DNA of 64,000 nucleotides from Paenibacillus guangzhouensis (GCF_009363075.1 NZ_CP045293.1:3658001-3722000), one strand, 5' to 3'; positions 14,297-24,388 are shown, numbered from the stretch's first letter. Numbers and translations: made by a program. The notes: a model not told the origin generated them from the sequence alone.

Positions 14297-15879
14297 GATT
14301 GTCCACGGCCTTGCTTACGGTAATCGACCGGCGGAAGACCAAAACTTTGTTTGAAATGCCTGCTGAACATCGTCAGATTCTGATAACCGACTTGGTTAGC
14401 CGCCTCAAATATTTTGAGCTTCGGGTCCTGCAGCAGCTCCCGTGCTTTCTCCATCCGCTTCTTCGTGACGAAATCACTGAAATGTTCATCGGTTACCTCT
14501 TTAAACAAATAACCCAAATAATTCGGCGAAAAACCGAATAGTTTCGCAACGTGCCGCAGCTGCAGCGATTCTAATAGATTCGCTTCCACATATCTTTCAA
14601 TTTCGTCAATCAACTTCCGGTTCGGGTTTTTCTTCTTGTTGTGCAGATGCTCAGATACCTCGAACAATTGCTTGCGCAGCCAGGACTTTATATCGTGAAT
14701 CGTCTCAAAATCGTAAAGGACGTTTAAATTTTTCAGATCGATGCTTAAGAGATCAGACAGATTGACGTTCAGCGATTGCAGGAAAAAATCCGTTTTCGAA
14801 ACGACGTACAGCGCAAAGTTATAGACCGACAACTTGTCCTTCAGATGATGCACTAACTTAAATAACTGCTCTAAGGTATCATGAATAAGTACAAGTTCGT
14901 AATTGACGGTCGCTGTAAACATCCGTTCCATCATCTGCTCGAGATCTAGCGTTGTTTGAACGATCTCACCGGCCGGCTGATCCGACGTAATTACCCGGCA
15001 TTTGCCGATAAACATTTTGGTCGCGAGCGCCTCGCAGGCTTGCAGATAGGAGCTTGGCGCCTTTTCTAGGGAGATGACCTCCGAGCCGAGTCCAACCGTG
15101 ATCGTCAAGTTCGAATGGTTCTGGACATGCTCAACGAGAGATTGCATCATGACATCAGCCTGAAACCCCATGGATTGAATGACGACGACAACCTTGTCAT
15201 CCCCTGTTCTGCAATAGATCCCGAGTCGACTCGCTTGCAGATCATCGATGATTAACCGAAATCCATGTTCGATGGCGATTCTCCTCTGCTCTTCTGAAAA
15301 CGTCTTCAATTTCCAAGCCATGTCATCCATCTCGATCAGAGCCACGCAGCAGGGACCGTCCTGCCAAGGGAGGCCGCCTCTTTCATATAACGTGAAGAAG
15401 GTGCGGTAATCGATCGTTCCGCGCAGCCACTGATACATCATTTCATTCTGCAAGAGCGGAATCGAAGAATCTATCTGTTCTTCCCTTTTCATTTGTTCCC
15501 GTTCATATTTCAATTGCTCGCTAACAAGCTGCAGCGTGTTCACCAGCTCTTGATCATCCACAGGTTTTAAAATATAGGAACTGGCATTCATCGAAATCGC
15601 TCGTTTGGCATATTGGAAATCATCATGACCGCTAATAAAAATGATTTTCAAATGGGGCAGCAAGCTTTTGGCTTGTTCGGCCAGCTCCAAACCAGACATG
15701 ATCGGCATTTGGATGTCGGTAATTAAGATATCGACATGCTGTTCCCGCAGCAGATTTAGAGCGGCCCCTCCCCCGTGTACAGCGCCAACAATGGTCATGT
15801 CCAGCTGTTCCCACGGCGTAAATCGCTGTAAGACTTCCAAATCCAACTGTTCATCGTCCACTAGTAATACTTTATTCAT
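14293..15879 (-). CDS. YesN-type AraC-family response regulator
   Basis: A 528-residue regulator: an N-terminal receiver domain with phospho-acceptor Asp55 (ILITDIQMP) and the conserved Lys in YILKPVDD, a long middle region, and a C-terminal AraC double helix-turn-helix (about 425-525, LRHVAKLFGFSPNYLGYLFKE and IFEAANQVGYQNLTMFSRHFK). The ATG at 15879 has AAGGACT upstream; an ATG 24 bp earlier does not. It is cotranscribed with the kinase. Its best candidate sites in the window are the 20-bp-period direct repeats upstream of GH35 and GH2 (inference). Confidence 0.92.
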   Translation of the reverse strand: MNKVLLVDDEQLDLEVLQRFTPWEQLDMTIVGAVHGGGAALNLLREQHVDILITDIQMPIMSGLELAEQAKSLLPHLKIIFISGHDDFQYAKRAISMNASSYILKPVDDQELVNTLQLVSEQLKYEREQMKREEQIDSSIPLLQNEMMYQWLRGTIDYRTFFTLYERGGLPWQDGPCCVALIEMDDMAWKLKTFSEEQRRIAIEHGFRLIIDDLQASRLGIYCRTGDDKVVVVIQSMGFQADVMMQSLVEHVQNHSNLTITVGLGSEVISLEKAPSSYLQACEALATKMFIGKCRVITSDQPAGEIVQTTLDLEQMMERMFTATVNYELVLIHDTLEQLFKLVHHLKDKLSVYNFALYVVSKTDFFLQSLNVNLSDLLSIDLKNLNVLYDFETIHDIKSWLRKQLFEVSEHLHNKKKNPNRKLIDEIERYVEANLLESLQLRHVAKLFGFSPNYLGYLFKEVTDEHFSDFVTKKRMEKARELLQDPKLKIFEAANQVGYQNLTMFSRHFKQSFGLPPVDYRKQGRGQS

Positions 15880-15965
15880 AGAATCAGTCCTTATATCAAT
15901 CAATGCGTACGTATTTCATAGTATACCTTCCCATTCGTCAAATCTAAAGATCGTGTCGATTGATG

Positions 15966-18275
15966 TCAGTTAAAAGTCGTAGCCTGTACTCCGTCACTCC
16001 ACGCACTATAACCAGCTATGTTTTTCGCCCTTACCTTAACTGTATGGCGAGAGCTTGGGGCGAGGCCCGTTTGTGAGAAATCGCTCGTTACGTTGCTAAT
16101 CACAAGGTCATCAAGCATCAAATCATATTGCAGCGCTCCAGGTGACGCATCCCATTTCATATTGAGCATGGATTCATTTTCCGCCACAACCGTCACATTT
16201 GTCGGGATGGGAGGGATTTGAGGAAATACTCCAGATCCAAACATAAACCAGTTCAGTTTGCACATGGATTGGCTCGCACCATGAAACACAAGAACAATGC
16301 TATGAATTCCAGTCAGTTCCACGGTCAGGTCGCTCTTCACCTGAACATATTGATCCATATCCCCTGTATTCGGAATCGAGAGCGTGCTAATGATCTGACC
16401 ATCGATGCTGCCCAGTCTGACCTCCATCGAACCCCCGGTCAATGAACTTGCTACGCGAGCATTGAACCATGACGCTTCACCTGCACCAAAGTCGACCTGG
16501 TCGTACTGCAGCCAATCTCCATCTTTCAGATTCGATATACATAGATCATATTCGCGGTTAGCATCTTCACTAATCCACTCCGTTCTGGCGTTGATGAGCA
16601 GTTCCTTATCGGAGACAAATTTCTGATCGTCATAGCGCCCAGCGTCAATTTGTCGATTCATACCAAAGAGGTTCCCTTGATTTTCTGTCGTTGTTAATAC
16701 AAAAGAATCGACATCTACATACCCGCCAAGCTTCGTTGTTGCATAGTTGAAAATACCGAATCGCATGCCAACATAAGTTCCATAGCGCATATCGTATCTT
16801 CCGCCAAGCCTTGTAAACGTGATCCCGTCCGTACTATAGAAAAACTCCATACGATATTCATGTCTTGGCATCTCGGCTCTGAACCACACTTCTTGAATAC
16901 TGTCCGGTAAGGTCACGGCTGCATGTTCAATCGAATTATCGTTTATCACAATCGACTGACGACCTTCATCATATTTAATCCCGATATAAGTAAATTCTTT
17001 TTGCATCAAACATAGACCCGCCACATCACCATTCGCCATATGGCTCACATCGAGCTTCACGGTTCCTACACAATCCGGCCCAACGACGCGTTGTGTGAGT
17101 GTATTTCTAGCATAGGATAAGTTCTCTGTTACACTTGATGTATGAAGTCTCATATATCCTGGTCTTTCTTCAAGACTCCATTTGCTGTTATCCGGATTGT
17201 GATTCCACTGCCACTGCAACCCTAACGTATTCGCTCTAAAATCATCCGAAGTCGGAAGCGCTTTGGGCGCAATATACCCTACATTCGGGATGTTTGGCTT
17301 GGGATGCGTAACGACAGCTTTTTCTCCATCGACTTGCCCCATGTATGGCCAGCCATTCTTCCACTCGACAGGCTGCAGCGTAGGGACCCTGCCAAGCTTC
17401 GATCGGTCCTGGAAAATGATTGCCCACCATTCGGAAGTACCGTCTTCTTGAGGTACATCGACAATCCCCCCTTGATGAATGCCATTCCCCCAGAAGTTCA
17501 TGAAGCTTGTCATAATATCCTCGACTTCATAAGGCCCATGGGCTAAATCCTTGGTCCGAATGGCCACTTCTTTCTTAGAGCCATGCTTCCAAATCGGCGT
17601 CGTAAGAATATAGTAGAGACCATTGATTTTATAGACATGCGCACCCTCATTGTAGCCATGATAACGATGACCTGGGCATGGGTAGGAATAAATCTTCTTC
17701 CCGTTTCTTCTCGCACCGGGTTCTCTCTTGGATCGGATCGATAATTGACCTGTTGCTTCATTGACGATCGCAAGCTCGCTTAGATAGAGCTCTCCTTGTC
17801 CATGCACGACATAGATTTTCCCATCCTCGTCAAAAAACAAACCAGGATCGTAGAGCTCATCCTCCAGTTTATACAATGTCCAAGGCCCTTCGGCGCGATC
17901 TGCAATACTGACATAAGCAGCGTCATGATTGATATTGAACATTAGGTAGAATTTGCCTTGATGATACCTTAAACTCGTAGCCCATGGCCCTTCATCATAC
18001 ACATCGCCGCCGATCAAGTCGTATGGATCGCCTTCCATTCGCTCAACCGCATAACTTGCGTATTCCCAATTCACTAAATCTTGCGAACGCATAATCGGAC
18101 ATCCGGGAAATAAATGCATGCTCGTAGAAGACATATAATAGGTGTCGCCGACTCGAATCACATCATTATCCGGATAGTCCCCCCACAGGATCGGATTCGT
18201 GTAGGTGCCGTTTCCATTATCAGCGGTCCATCCTACATTTCTAGGTATTAAATGATCTGAAGTTTGTATGCTCAT
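15966..18275 (-). CDS. GH43 glycosidase with CBM6-like and Fn3 modules, no signal peptide
   Basis: A family 43 five-bladed beta-propeller enzyme of 769 residues. The catalytic base is probably Asp36 (GDYPDND) and the acid Glu210 (YNEGAHVYK), with the pKa-modulating aspartate likely in LYDPGLFFDEDG. A C-terminal beta-sandwich (about 345-540, xylosidase-C2 type), a CBM6-like module (about 555-690) and a fibronectin type III domain (about 690-769) follow. GH43 members are arabinofuranosidases, xylosidases or exo-galactanases; the specificity cannot be read here. No signal peptide is visible although CBM and Fn3 modules are usually extracellular. The ribosome site is GGAGG. Its place between the binding protein and the two-component genes marks it as part of the sugar operon. 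Confidence 0.88.
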   Translation of the reverse strand: MSIQTSDHLIPRNVGWTADNGNGTYTNPILWGDYPDNDVIRVGDTYYMSSTSMHLFPGCPIMRSQDLVNWEYASYAVERMEGDPYDLIGGDVYDEGPWATSLRYHQGKFYLMFNINHDAAYVSIADRAEGPWTLYKLEDELYDPGLFFDEDGKIYVVHGQGELYLSELAIVNEATGQLSIRSKREPGARRNGKKIYSYPCPGHRYHGYNEGAHVYKINGLYYILTTPIWKHGSKKEVAIRTKDLAHGPYEVEDIMTSFMNFWGNGIHQGGIVDVPQEDGTSEWWAIIFQDRSKLGRVPTLQPVEWKNGWPYMGQVDGEKAVVTHPKPNIPNVGYIAPKALPTSDDFRANTLGLQWQWNHNPDNSKWSLEERPGYMRLHTSSVTENLSYARNTLTQRVVGPDCVGTVKLDVSHMANGDVAGLCLMQKEFTYIGIKYDEGRQSIVINDNSIEHAAVTLPDSIQEVWFRAEMPRHEYRMEFFYSTDGITFTRLGGRYDMRYGTYVGMRFGIFNYATTKLGGYVDVDSFVLTTTENQGNLFGMNRQIDAGRYDDQKFVSDKELLINARTEWISEDANREYDLCISNLKDGDWLQYDQVDFGAGEASWFNARVASSLTGGSMEVRLGSIDGQIISTLSIPNTGDMDQYVQVKSDLTVELTGIHSIVLVFHGASQSMCKLNWFMFGSGVFPQIPPIPTNVTVVAENESMLNMKWDASPGALQYDLMLDDLVISNVTSDFSQTGLAPSSRHTVKVRAKNIAGYSAWSDGVQATTFN

Positions 18276-18313
18276 TGTTCCAAGTGCCTCCTATCATTCC
18301 TTCTGATATAAAT

Positions 18314-18343
18314 GTAAGAGTATACAGAAGTGTATACTCTTAC
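18314..18343 (-). ncRNA. stable intercistronic hairpin after binding-protein gene
   Basis: A perfect 12-bp stem (GTAAGAGTATAC at 18314 with its complement at 18332) and a 6-nt loop, without a T-run. It lies between the lipoprotein gene and GH43. Such elements often stabilise the upstream message rather than terminate it. It is cis-acting, not a separate RNA gene. Confidence 0.6.
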
Positions 18344-18359
18344 GTTCGACAAACTGAAA

Positions 18360-19988
18360 TTATTGACCGTTCATTTTATTTAGATTTTCCTGCCATTTTT
18401 TCTGGACGTAATCGAGCACTTTAGGGAAGTCAAGCTTTTGCATTTCTTCGTTCGCCTTATTCAGGATGGACTCGACTTCCGCATCACTCTTTGCATAAAT
18501 CATGGTGGAGAATGCTTGATCAAACATATCCGTTACCGACTGCAGAATAATGCCTTCTTCCGAATCCCCTTGCGGATCGGTATTCGCAAAAGCCGTAATG
18601 TCCATCGACGTCTTCCAAGCGACGTTCACCTGCTGCGTCGTCTGGAAATCCCGCTGCTCCTCAGGAAGAAGACTCTCTCTAGCTACTTTAGCTAGATCAA
18701 CCCATGTTGCATTGCCGGCCATCATATTATCAGATACGTGCAGCTTGTCGAGTTCAGCTTTGTCCATCGTCTTATATTTATCGTTCGGGATTGGAATGCC
18801 GTTCTCGTCTCTCTCATCCCAAAGGAATCCCTGAGGTCCGAACCAGAGAACCGACTGCCCTTCGCTGCTTGTAACCCAATCCAGGTAAGCGAAGATACGT
18901 TCAGGATCCTTCGCATTTTTCGTAATGACGAGTTTGCCGCCACCTTCTCGGCCGGTATAGTTCAGATAAATTTTGTTCTTGTCCAAGCCCTCTTTGTGGA
19001 TCGGCCAAATAAATTCGTACCCGCCTTCTGGGTCTTGCGCGCGGAGCGTCGAGTTCGGAACGCGGGCTCTACCCGATAAGTTCGAATTGATCGAAACTGC
19101 TACTCTTCCTTGGCTCAGCTTCTCGATCATTTGATCGGCCTTTTGCGTAAACACGTCCTGAGTTAAGAGTTTATCGCGATACAATCGGCTCGCAAACAGC
19201 ATGAATTCCTTAAATGCCGGATCTTCTGTAATCGGCTTGAGCGTATTGCCATCCGGATAGAACATTCTGCTCACAAAATATGGTGTGCTGTTTTCTTTGA
19301 ACGCGGAATACATCATTTTGATATCGTACGGACCACCCACTTCTAGCGGAATCACGTTCGGATATTTTTCTTTCACCGATCGCAGATAGCTCTCGAGTTC
19401 AGTCAACGTCTCTAGCTTCGGCGAACCCATTTCTTTATAGATTTTTCGGTTGATCCCCCAACCGCCGTTACCGTTCATATGATTGCCACCGACATACCAT
19501 TCCGGGAAAACATACAACTTGCCGTCTTCTGAACGATTGATATTGATGATTTGGTCTCCGGCAGACTGCTTCAGGTTCGGATACTTGTCAAGATACGGAT
19601 CTAGCTCAACCAATTGGCCTTCACTGATCAACCGATCCAACTCAGGTCCTGGCGATAGCGAAATCACATCAGGCAATTCACCGCTGGCATACATGGCGTT
19701 GAATCTTTGTTTGGCGTTGCCATTCGTCGGCAGATAATTAATGGATACTTTCTTATTTTCCAGAATCCACTTCGTGGTCACCGTCTCTCCCCATGGAGCA
19801 GGCTGCCATCCGTCATCAAACGTATACATTGAAAACGTTAGCGGTTGATCTTGGCTTGCTGTTTCTCCGGCCTTTCCATTCTCAGTCGCAGCTTTGCTCT
19901 CATCTTCGTCGCTTCCGCAGCCAGCTAGCATGGTACTGCAAGTTAGAACCGCGGCCAACATACAGGTCAGCCATTTTTTCTTGTTCAT
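18360..19988 (-). CDS. lplA: LplA-type sugar ABC transporter substrate-binding lipoprotein
   Basis: Extracellular lipoprotein of 542 residues that captures oligosaccharide for the adjoining permeases. The lipobox is LAGC, with acylation at Cys24 after a short charged and hydrophobic leader. The remainder has the two-lobed family 1 binding-protein pattern (ELPDVISLSPGPELDRLISEGQLVELDPY, FAYLDWVTSSEGQ). The length matches the large LplA/YtcQ group that goes with YesM/YesN. The ribosome site is AGAGGGG. Hairpins flank the gene on both sides (20022-20047 and 18314-18343), consistent with higher steady-state message for the binding protein. Confidence 0.92.
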   Translation of the reverse strand: MNKKKWLTCMLAAVLTCSTMLAGCGSDEDESKAATENGKAGETASQDQPLTFSMYTFDDGWQPAPWGETVTTKWILENKKVSINYLPTNGNAKQRFNAMYASGELPDVISLSPGPELDRLISEGQLVELDPYLDKYPNLKQSAGDQIININRSEDGKLYVFPEWYVGGNHMNGNGGWGINRKIYKEMGSPKLETLTELESYLRSVKEKYPNVIPLEVGGPYDIKMMYSAFKENSTPYFVSRMFYPDGNTLKPITEDPAFKEFMLFASRLYRDKLLTQDVFTQKADQMIEKLSQGRVAVSINSNLSGRARVPNSTLRAQDPEGGYEFIWPIHKEGLDKNKIYLNYTGREGGGKLVITKNAKDPERIFAYLDWVTSSEGQSVLWFGPQGFLWDERDENGIPIPNDKYKTMDKAELDKLHVSDNMMAGNATWVDLAKVARESLLPEEQRDFQTTQQVNVAWKTSMDITAFANTDPQGDSEEGIILQSVTDMFDQAFSTMIYAKSDAEVESILNKANEEMQKLDFPKVLDYVQKKWQENLNKMNGQ

Positions 19989-20021
19989 TGCTACGATTGC
20001 CCCTCTCTTATCATCTCTTCT

Positions 20022-20047
20022 ATGTTATCGCCTTCTGGCGCATAACA
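20022..20047 (-). ncRNA. intercistronic hairpin before binding-protein gene
   Basis: ATGTTAT with GCC pairs with GGC and ATAACAT around a TTCT loop, with a one- or two-base asymmetry. It lies between the permease stop and the lipoprotein ribosome site. It is probably an mRNA-processing or 5' protection element. Confidence 0.45.
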
Positions 20048-20052
20048 TCTAC

Positions 20053-20946
20053 CTATTCTTTCAATGACCCGACAAGTACCCCTTTGACAAAATACTTCTG
20101 CACGAATGGATACACCATAACAATCGGTATGGTTGCTACCATCGTCGTTGCCATCACGATCGATTTATGCGTGACGCTCTGTGCGTTCTGCAAGAATTCC
20201 TGCTTGGTCGCACTGATCACCGTTGAGGATTCAAATGATAAAATCGATTGTATCGTTTGGTTCAGAATCACCTGTAATGGCAGCAGCTTCTGATTCGAAA
20301 TATAAATCGAAGCGTCAAACCAAGCGTTCCAGTGGCCTACGGCAGTGAACAACGATAATGTCGCGATAACCGGTCCCGATACCGGCAAGACAATTCGGAA
20401 AAACGTATCGATGTGATTACATCCATCGATTCGGGCCGATTCCTCAAGCCCGTCAGGGAGTCCCAAGAAAAAGGTACGGAAGATAATCATATTCCAGACA
20501 CTGATGATCCCAGGGATAATGAGAACCCAGAAAGTGTTCATCAAATGCAAGTCCTTAATAAGCAGATAACTCGGAATGAGACCTCCGCTGAAATACATTG
20601 TGATAACGCAGAGGATCATATAGAACTTTTTGCCGATCAATCCGCGCTTAGACATGGCATACGCGAACATGGAGGTAAACAAAATCGACAGGAAGGTTCC
20701 TGTAACGGTTCTTGCCACCGTGATCCAAAATGCGTTGATTAACCTTGCATCCTTAAAAACATATTTATAGTTCTCCAGCGTGAATGCTCTCGGCCAGATG
20801 GTAACGCCCCCAGCCGCTGTATCATTACCTGCATTAAAGGAAATAACCAAGGAGTTCCAGAACGGATACAACGTAACAACGGCGAGCAACAATAAAATTA
20901 CATATACCACAACATCGATCATATGATCTTCGAGTGAACGTTTCAC
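20053..20946 (-). CDS. lplC: LplC/YtcP-type sugar ABC transporter permease
   Basis: An inner-membrane permease of 297 residues with about six helices. The EAA loop EESARIDGCNHIDTFFRIVLPVSGP contacts the ATPase. The C-terminus ending in KYFVKGVLVGSLKE is typical of the CUT1 'C' subunit. It pairs with the LplB-type subunit encoded 25 bp upstream. No ATPase gene lies nearby; such systems in Firmicutes share an MsmX-type ATPase encoded elsewhere. Confidence 0.92.
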   Translation of the reverse strand: MKRSLEDHMIDVVVYVILLLLAVVTLYPFWNSLVISFNAGNDTAAGGVTIWPRAFTLENYKYVFKDARLINAFWITVARTVTGTFLSILFTSMFAYAMSKRGLIGKKFYMILCVITMYFSGGLIPSYLLIKDLHLMNTFWVLIIPGIISVWNMIIFRTFFLGLPDGLEESARIDGCNHIDTFFRIVLPVSGPVIATLSLFTAVGHWNAWFDASIYISNQKLLPLQVILNQTIQSILSFESSTVISATKQEFLQNAQSVTHKSIVMATTMVATIPIVMVYPFVQKYFVKGVLVGSLKE

Positions 20947-20971
20947 AAGGCGCCTCCTTTCTTCGATGCCA

Positions 20972-21895
20972 TTACCATAAGCTTGAGTTCCCTAACCTTC
21001 TGGCAATCCAGTTCGCGATGACAAGCAGACCGACGCTGATTACGCCTTTGAACAAGCCAGCCGCCGTCGCATAGGAGAAGCGATAATTCTCGATCCCGAC
21101 GCGATAGACATACGTATCAATCGTTTCTGACACCGGTCGCAATACGACGTTTTGCCCCTGATTGGTAAGCAGCAATATTTCTTCAAAGCCCGCGTTCAGA
21201 ATTTGCCCAACCTGCAAAATGAGAAAGATAATAATGACAGGTGCGATGGACGGAATCGTAATGGATACCAGCTGCCGCATCCGGCCGGCGCCGTCAATCG
21301 ATGCCGCCTCGTACATATGGGGATCGATTCCCGTAATGGCCGCCAAATAGACGATGGCGCCGAAACCGATTTCTTTCCAAATCCCCGACGTGATCAGAAT
21401 ACTCCAGAAGTACTCAGGGATGGAGAGCCAATGGACGGGTTCGTCGATGATGTTCAGCTTCTGCAGCAGCATGTTGACACTGCCGTTGTCAACCGACAAC
21501 AAGGAGATGACGAAGCCGGACACGATGACCCACGAAATAAAATGCGGCAAGTAACTAACCGTCTGTACGAATCGCTTGAAAAATGCGTTCTTCACTTCAT
21601 TCAGCATCAGCGCAAAAACGATCGGCGCAGGGAATGCGATGAACAGCTTCAACATGCTAATCACAATCGTATTCCGCATGATCTGCCAGAACTCTGGCGC
21701 GTTAAAGAACATCCTGAAATGTTTGAAGCCGACCCATTCGCTCCCAAAAAATCCTTTCGCCGGACTGTAGTCCTGAAATGCGGTAAGGACACCCCACATC
21801 GGGATGTAGGAGAAAATAATAATCATGATGATCGCAGGGATGACCATAATTTGCAGGTCCCACTGCCGTATAAACCGTCGATTCAAACGACTCAC
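20972..21895 (-). CDS. lplB: LplB/YteP-type sugar ABC transporter permease
   Basis: An inner-membrane permease of 307 residues. Six hydrophobic segments, the N-terminal GVLTAFQDYSPAKG pattern of the LplB/YteP group, and the EAA loop YEAASIDGAGRMRQLVSITIPSIAP are visible. It forms the heterodimeric channel with the downstream LplC-type subunit. It is preceded by an AGGAGG-type site and lies 42 bp after the GH2 gene in the same operon. Confidence 0.92.
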   Translation of the reverse strand: MSRLNRRFIRQWDLQIMVIPAIIMIIIFSYIPMWGVLTAFQDYSPAKGFFGSEWVGFKHFRMFFNAPEFWQIMRNTIVISMLKLFIAFPAPIVFALMLNEVKNAFFKRFVQTVSYLPHFISWVIVSGFVISLLSVDNGSVNMLLQKLNIIDEPVHWLSIPEYFWSILITSGIWKEIGFGAIVYLAAITGIDPHMYEAASIDGAGRMRQLVSITIPSIAPVIIIFLILQVGQILNAGFEEILLLTNQGQNVVLRPVSETIDTYVYRVGIENYRFSYATAAGLFKGVISVGLLVIANWIARRLGNSSLW

Positions 21896-21937
21896 CTCCT
21901 GCTATTCTGTGAAGTTTCTTATTGGATCAAAAAAGTC

Positions 21938-24388
21938 CTATGCGATCGTGAAACGAGTGACAGCAGAGGATAACCCTTTCGCATGGGCCGTCACGATCAC
22001 TTCGCCAGGTACTGGTTGCGATTGCAGCAGTACCGTCGCGATGCCCGCCTCGGCCTGCATCGGATTCTCACCAACGATGACAGCGGGACCTTCGACTTCG
22101 AAAGTTACTGCATGGTTGGCAGATGGTACGACAGTTCCATTCGCATCCAGAATCTCGGCATAGGCGAAGACAAAATCAGATCCATCTGCCGCGAGTTCCT
22201 TGCCGCTGGTGTCGATGCGAATGGAGAGCCTTTCAGGTTCAAGCGGCGTACGTACAATATGTTCGGCCTGATCCTTGCCTTCAATTCGTCCAATGGCTTT
22301 GAGTTCGCCGGGCTCATAAGCCACGCCTTCGAACGTAAATGGCGCTCTCTCCAGATGGCGGCAATTCCCTCCATCATGCCTGTTTACCATCACAATGCCT
22401 GTATCGTCCTTAGACTCCACGCTGCCCTCTTTCCACTTATGCTGCTCCTCGTCGGTCAGCCAATAATCGACTTCATAGCCTGTTACGCGTTCTCCGTATT
22501 CCGTGTCGGGCCCTTGGTCAGGTTTTTGTACACCTACCGATTTCCCGTTAACAAACAGTTCAATTTCATCACAGTTCGAATACACGACAACTTTGGCCCG
22601 CGAGACACGTTCTGTCCATGTGTTTGCAATGAACACCATCGGTCCGCTATCGATTTGTGCGTGTATCACATCCGGCTCTCTCTGACTCTGATAGAAGTAA
22701 TACACGTATTTCGGCAGCCGGAAGGTATCTAACGCTCCGCATTCCGCAACCCGCGGATAGCAGCCCCGGTTATGGTCAATGCCAACCCACGAAGCGTCGC
22801 CTAGCGACCAACGGTTGCTTCGGTTACGATTCAGCGACCATTGATAATTCCACGCTTGCAGCAGCAACTTCTCTTCTCCGGCACCGCGCGGTACACGGCT
22901 AGTACTCTCCTGACCGCCGAATTCATAATCCCCGTATTCTCTGTCAAAGCCCCCCTTATTAGGCAGTGATTCCTCCAGTGGACGGGTCAAGTCACGATCT
23001 TCCCACATGGTGTACGGCACATCATAATTGACGTAGGCAGGGTCTATCCTACCAATCGTATCTCCCGAAGTGTTCATTTGGTCTCCGGGATATTCTTCAT
23101 GGGCGATCAAATGGCATTCATGGAAAAATTCATCCGTAGCACCTTGTCGTTTGTTATAGGTCTCATTCAAGCTAACCTCCCACATGATCATACATGGATG
23201 ATTCCGGTCACGGCGGATCATATCCCGAATGTTTTGCTTGACGATTTCCTGAAATTCCCCAACCTCGCAGTACTGCCAACCAGGAACCGGCTCAACGGTC
23301 ATCAGTCCGAGCTCGTCACAAGCGTCCAGGAAAGCCGGTGACTGCGGATAATGGCCAAGCCGTACGAAGTTGAACCCACCTTCTTTTACCTTCATCGCAT
23401 CGCGGTATTGGGCGTTGTTCGAAGCTGCATTACCGATATATGGATATTGTTGATGGCGGTTCGTCCCGCGGATGACCAATCGTTCTCCGTTGATCATAAA
23501 ACCATTGGTCTTGCTGAACGAAATTGTGCGGATTCCAATGCGGGTGAGCATCTCATCCGTCAACCGACCATCACCATCAATAATTTCCGTCAACAGCGTA
23601 TATAAATAAGGTGTATCCGGGTGCCAAAGTTGAGGATATGTAAGTGAGATTAATTGTTTGAATGTGTGATCCCCGCCAGCTGTAACAGTCTCGACCAAGC
23701 TTTCTGAAGATCCAACGCATCTGCCTTCGTTATCCAGGATCGATGTTACGATTTTGACATCCTTGTCATGATCGTGTTCATTCAACACATGCGTTTGCAC
23801 CTCGACTGTTGCAGCTGCTTGCGAGACGTCGGAATATTTGACAAAAACCCCACCTCCCGCTTGCTTCCCCGCATACACCGCATCAGTAACATGGAGTTTG
23901 TCCATGATATGGAGCTTCACGTTGCGATACAATCCACCGAAATATGAAAAATCTAGACTCTCCAGCGGTTTACCGGGCGGTATTGAACCGTTGTTACGAT
24001 TATCGAGCCGAACAGCTATCACATTCTCCACGCCGAATTCAACATCTTCGGTGATATCAATCATAAACGGCAAGTAACCACCTTTATGGATCAGCTTGAA
24101 CTTCCCGTTGATCCATACATAGGCTTCATGCATGGCCGCTTCGAATTCAATGAAGAGCTTCATTCCTTGATAAGTCTCGTCTACAAGAAAGCGCTTACGA
24201 TACCAGCAAAAACCTTGATAGTGCAAATCTACATGAAGGGATTCGATTTTAGGCGTATGCGGCAAGTTGACGCATTCCCACTCAACGTCGGGTGTTAGCC
24301 TCTCCTCGGCTCCCGAGATATCCCCAAGAAGAAACTTCCATTGCTTGTTAAAATTCAAAGTGCTTCGACCGAGATTCGTACATTTCAT
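21938..24388 (-). CDS. GH2-family glycosidase, cytoplasmic, first gene of operon
   Basis: A glycoside hydrolase family 2 protein of 816 residues. A jelly-roll sugar-binding domain (about 10-170), an Ig-like domain (about 175-280) and a TIM barrel with acid/base Glu409 in MIMWEVSLNET are visible. The probable nucleophile is in the REYGDYEFGG segment. C-terminal DUF4982/Ig-like domains follow. The absence of a signal peptide places it in the cytoplasm. The family includes beta-galactosidases, beta-glucuronidases and beta-mannosidases; galactosidase is favoured only by context. The ATG at 24388 follows AGGAGG by 9 bp; an earlier in-frame ATG lies at the edge of the -10. It opens the operon driven by the shared operator-promoter module. 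Confidence 0.87.
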   Translation of the reverse strand: MKCTNLGRSTLNFNKQWKFLLGDISGAEERLTPDVEWECVNLPHTPKIESLHVDLHYQGFCWYRKRFLVDETYQGMKLFIEFEAAMHEAYVWINGKFKLIHKGGYLPFMIDITEDVEFGVENVIAVRLDNRNNGSIPPGKPLESLDFSYFGGLYRNVKLHIMDKLHVTDAVYAGKQAGGGVFVKYSDVSQAAATVEVQTHVLNEHDHDKDVKIVTSILDNEGRCVGSSESLVETVTAGGDHTFKQLISLTYPQLWHPDTPYLYTLLTEIIDGDGRLTDEMLTRIGIRTISFSKTNGFMINGERLVIRGTNRHQQYPYIGNAASNNAQYRDAMKVKEGGFNFVRLGHYPQSPAFLDACDELGLMTVEPVPGWQYCEVGEFQEIVKQNIRDMIRRDRNHPCMIMWEVSLNETYNKRQGATDEFFHECHLIAHEEYPGDQMNTSGDTIGRIDPAYVNYDVPYTMWEDRDLTRPLEESLPNKGGFDREYGDYEFGGQESTSRVPRGAGEEKLLLQAWNYQWSLNRNRSNRWSLGDASWVGIDHNRGCYPRVAECGALDTFRLPKYVYYFYQSQREPDVIHAQIDSGPMVFIANTWTERVSRAKVVVYSNCDEIELFVNGKSVGVQKPDQGPDTEYGERVTGYEVDYWLTDEEQHKWKEGSVESKDDTGIVMVNRHDGGNCRHLERAPFTFEGVAYEPGELKAIGRIEGKDQAEHIVRTPLEPERLSIRIDTSGKELAADGSDFVFAYAEILDANGTVVPSANHAVTFEVEGPAVIVGENPMQAEAGIATVLLQSQPVPGEVIVTAHAKGLSSAVTRFTIA

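Noticed and set aside
21152-21973. 273-residue plus-strand frame opposite the LplB-type permease
   Set aside because: Charged, low-complexity antisense of hydrophobic helices.
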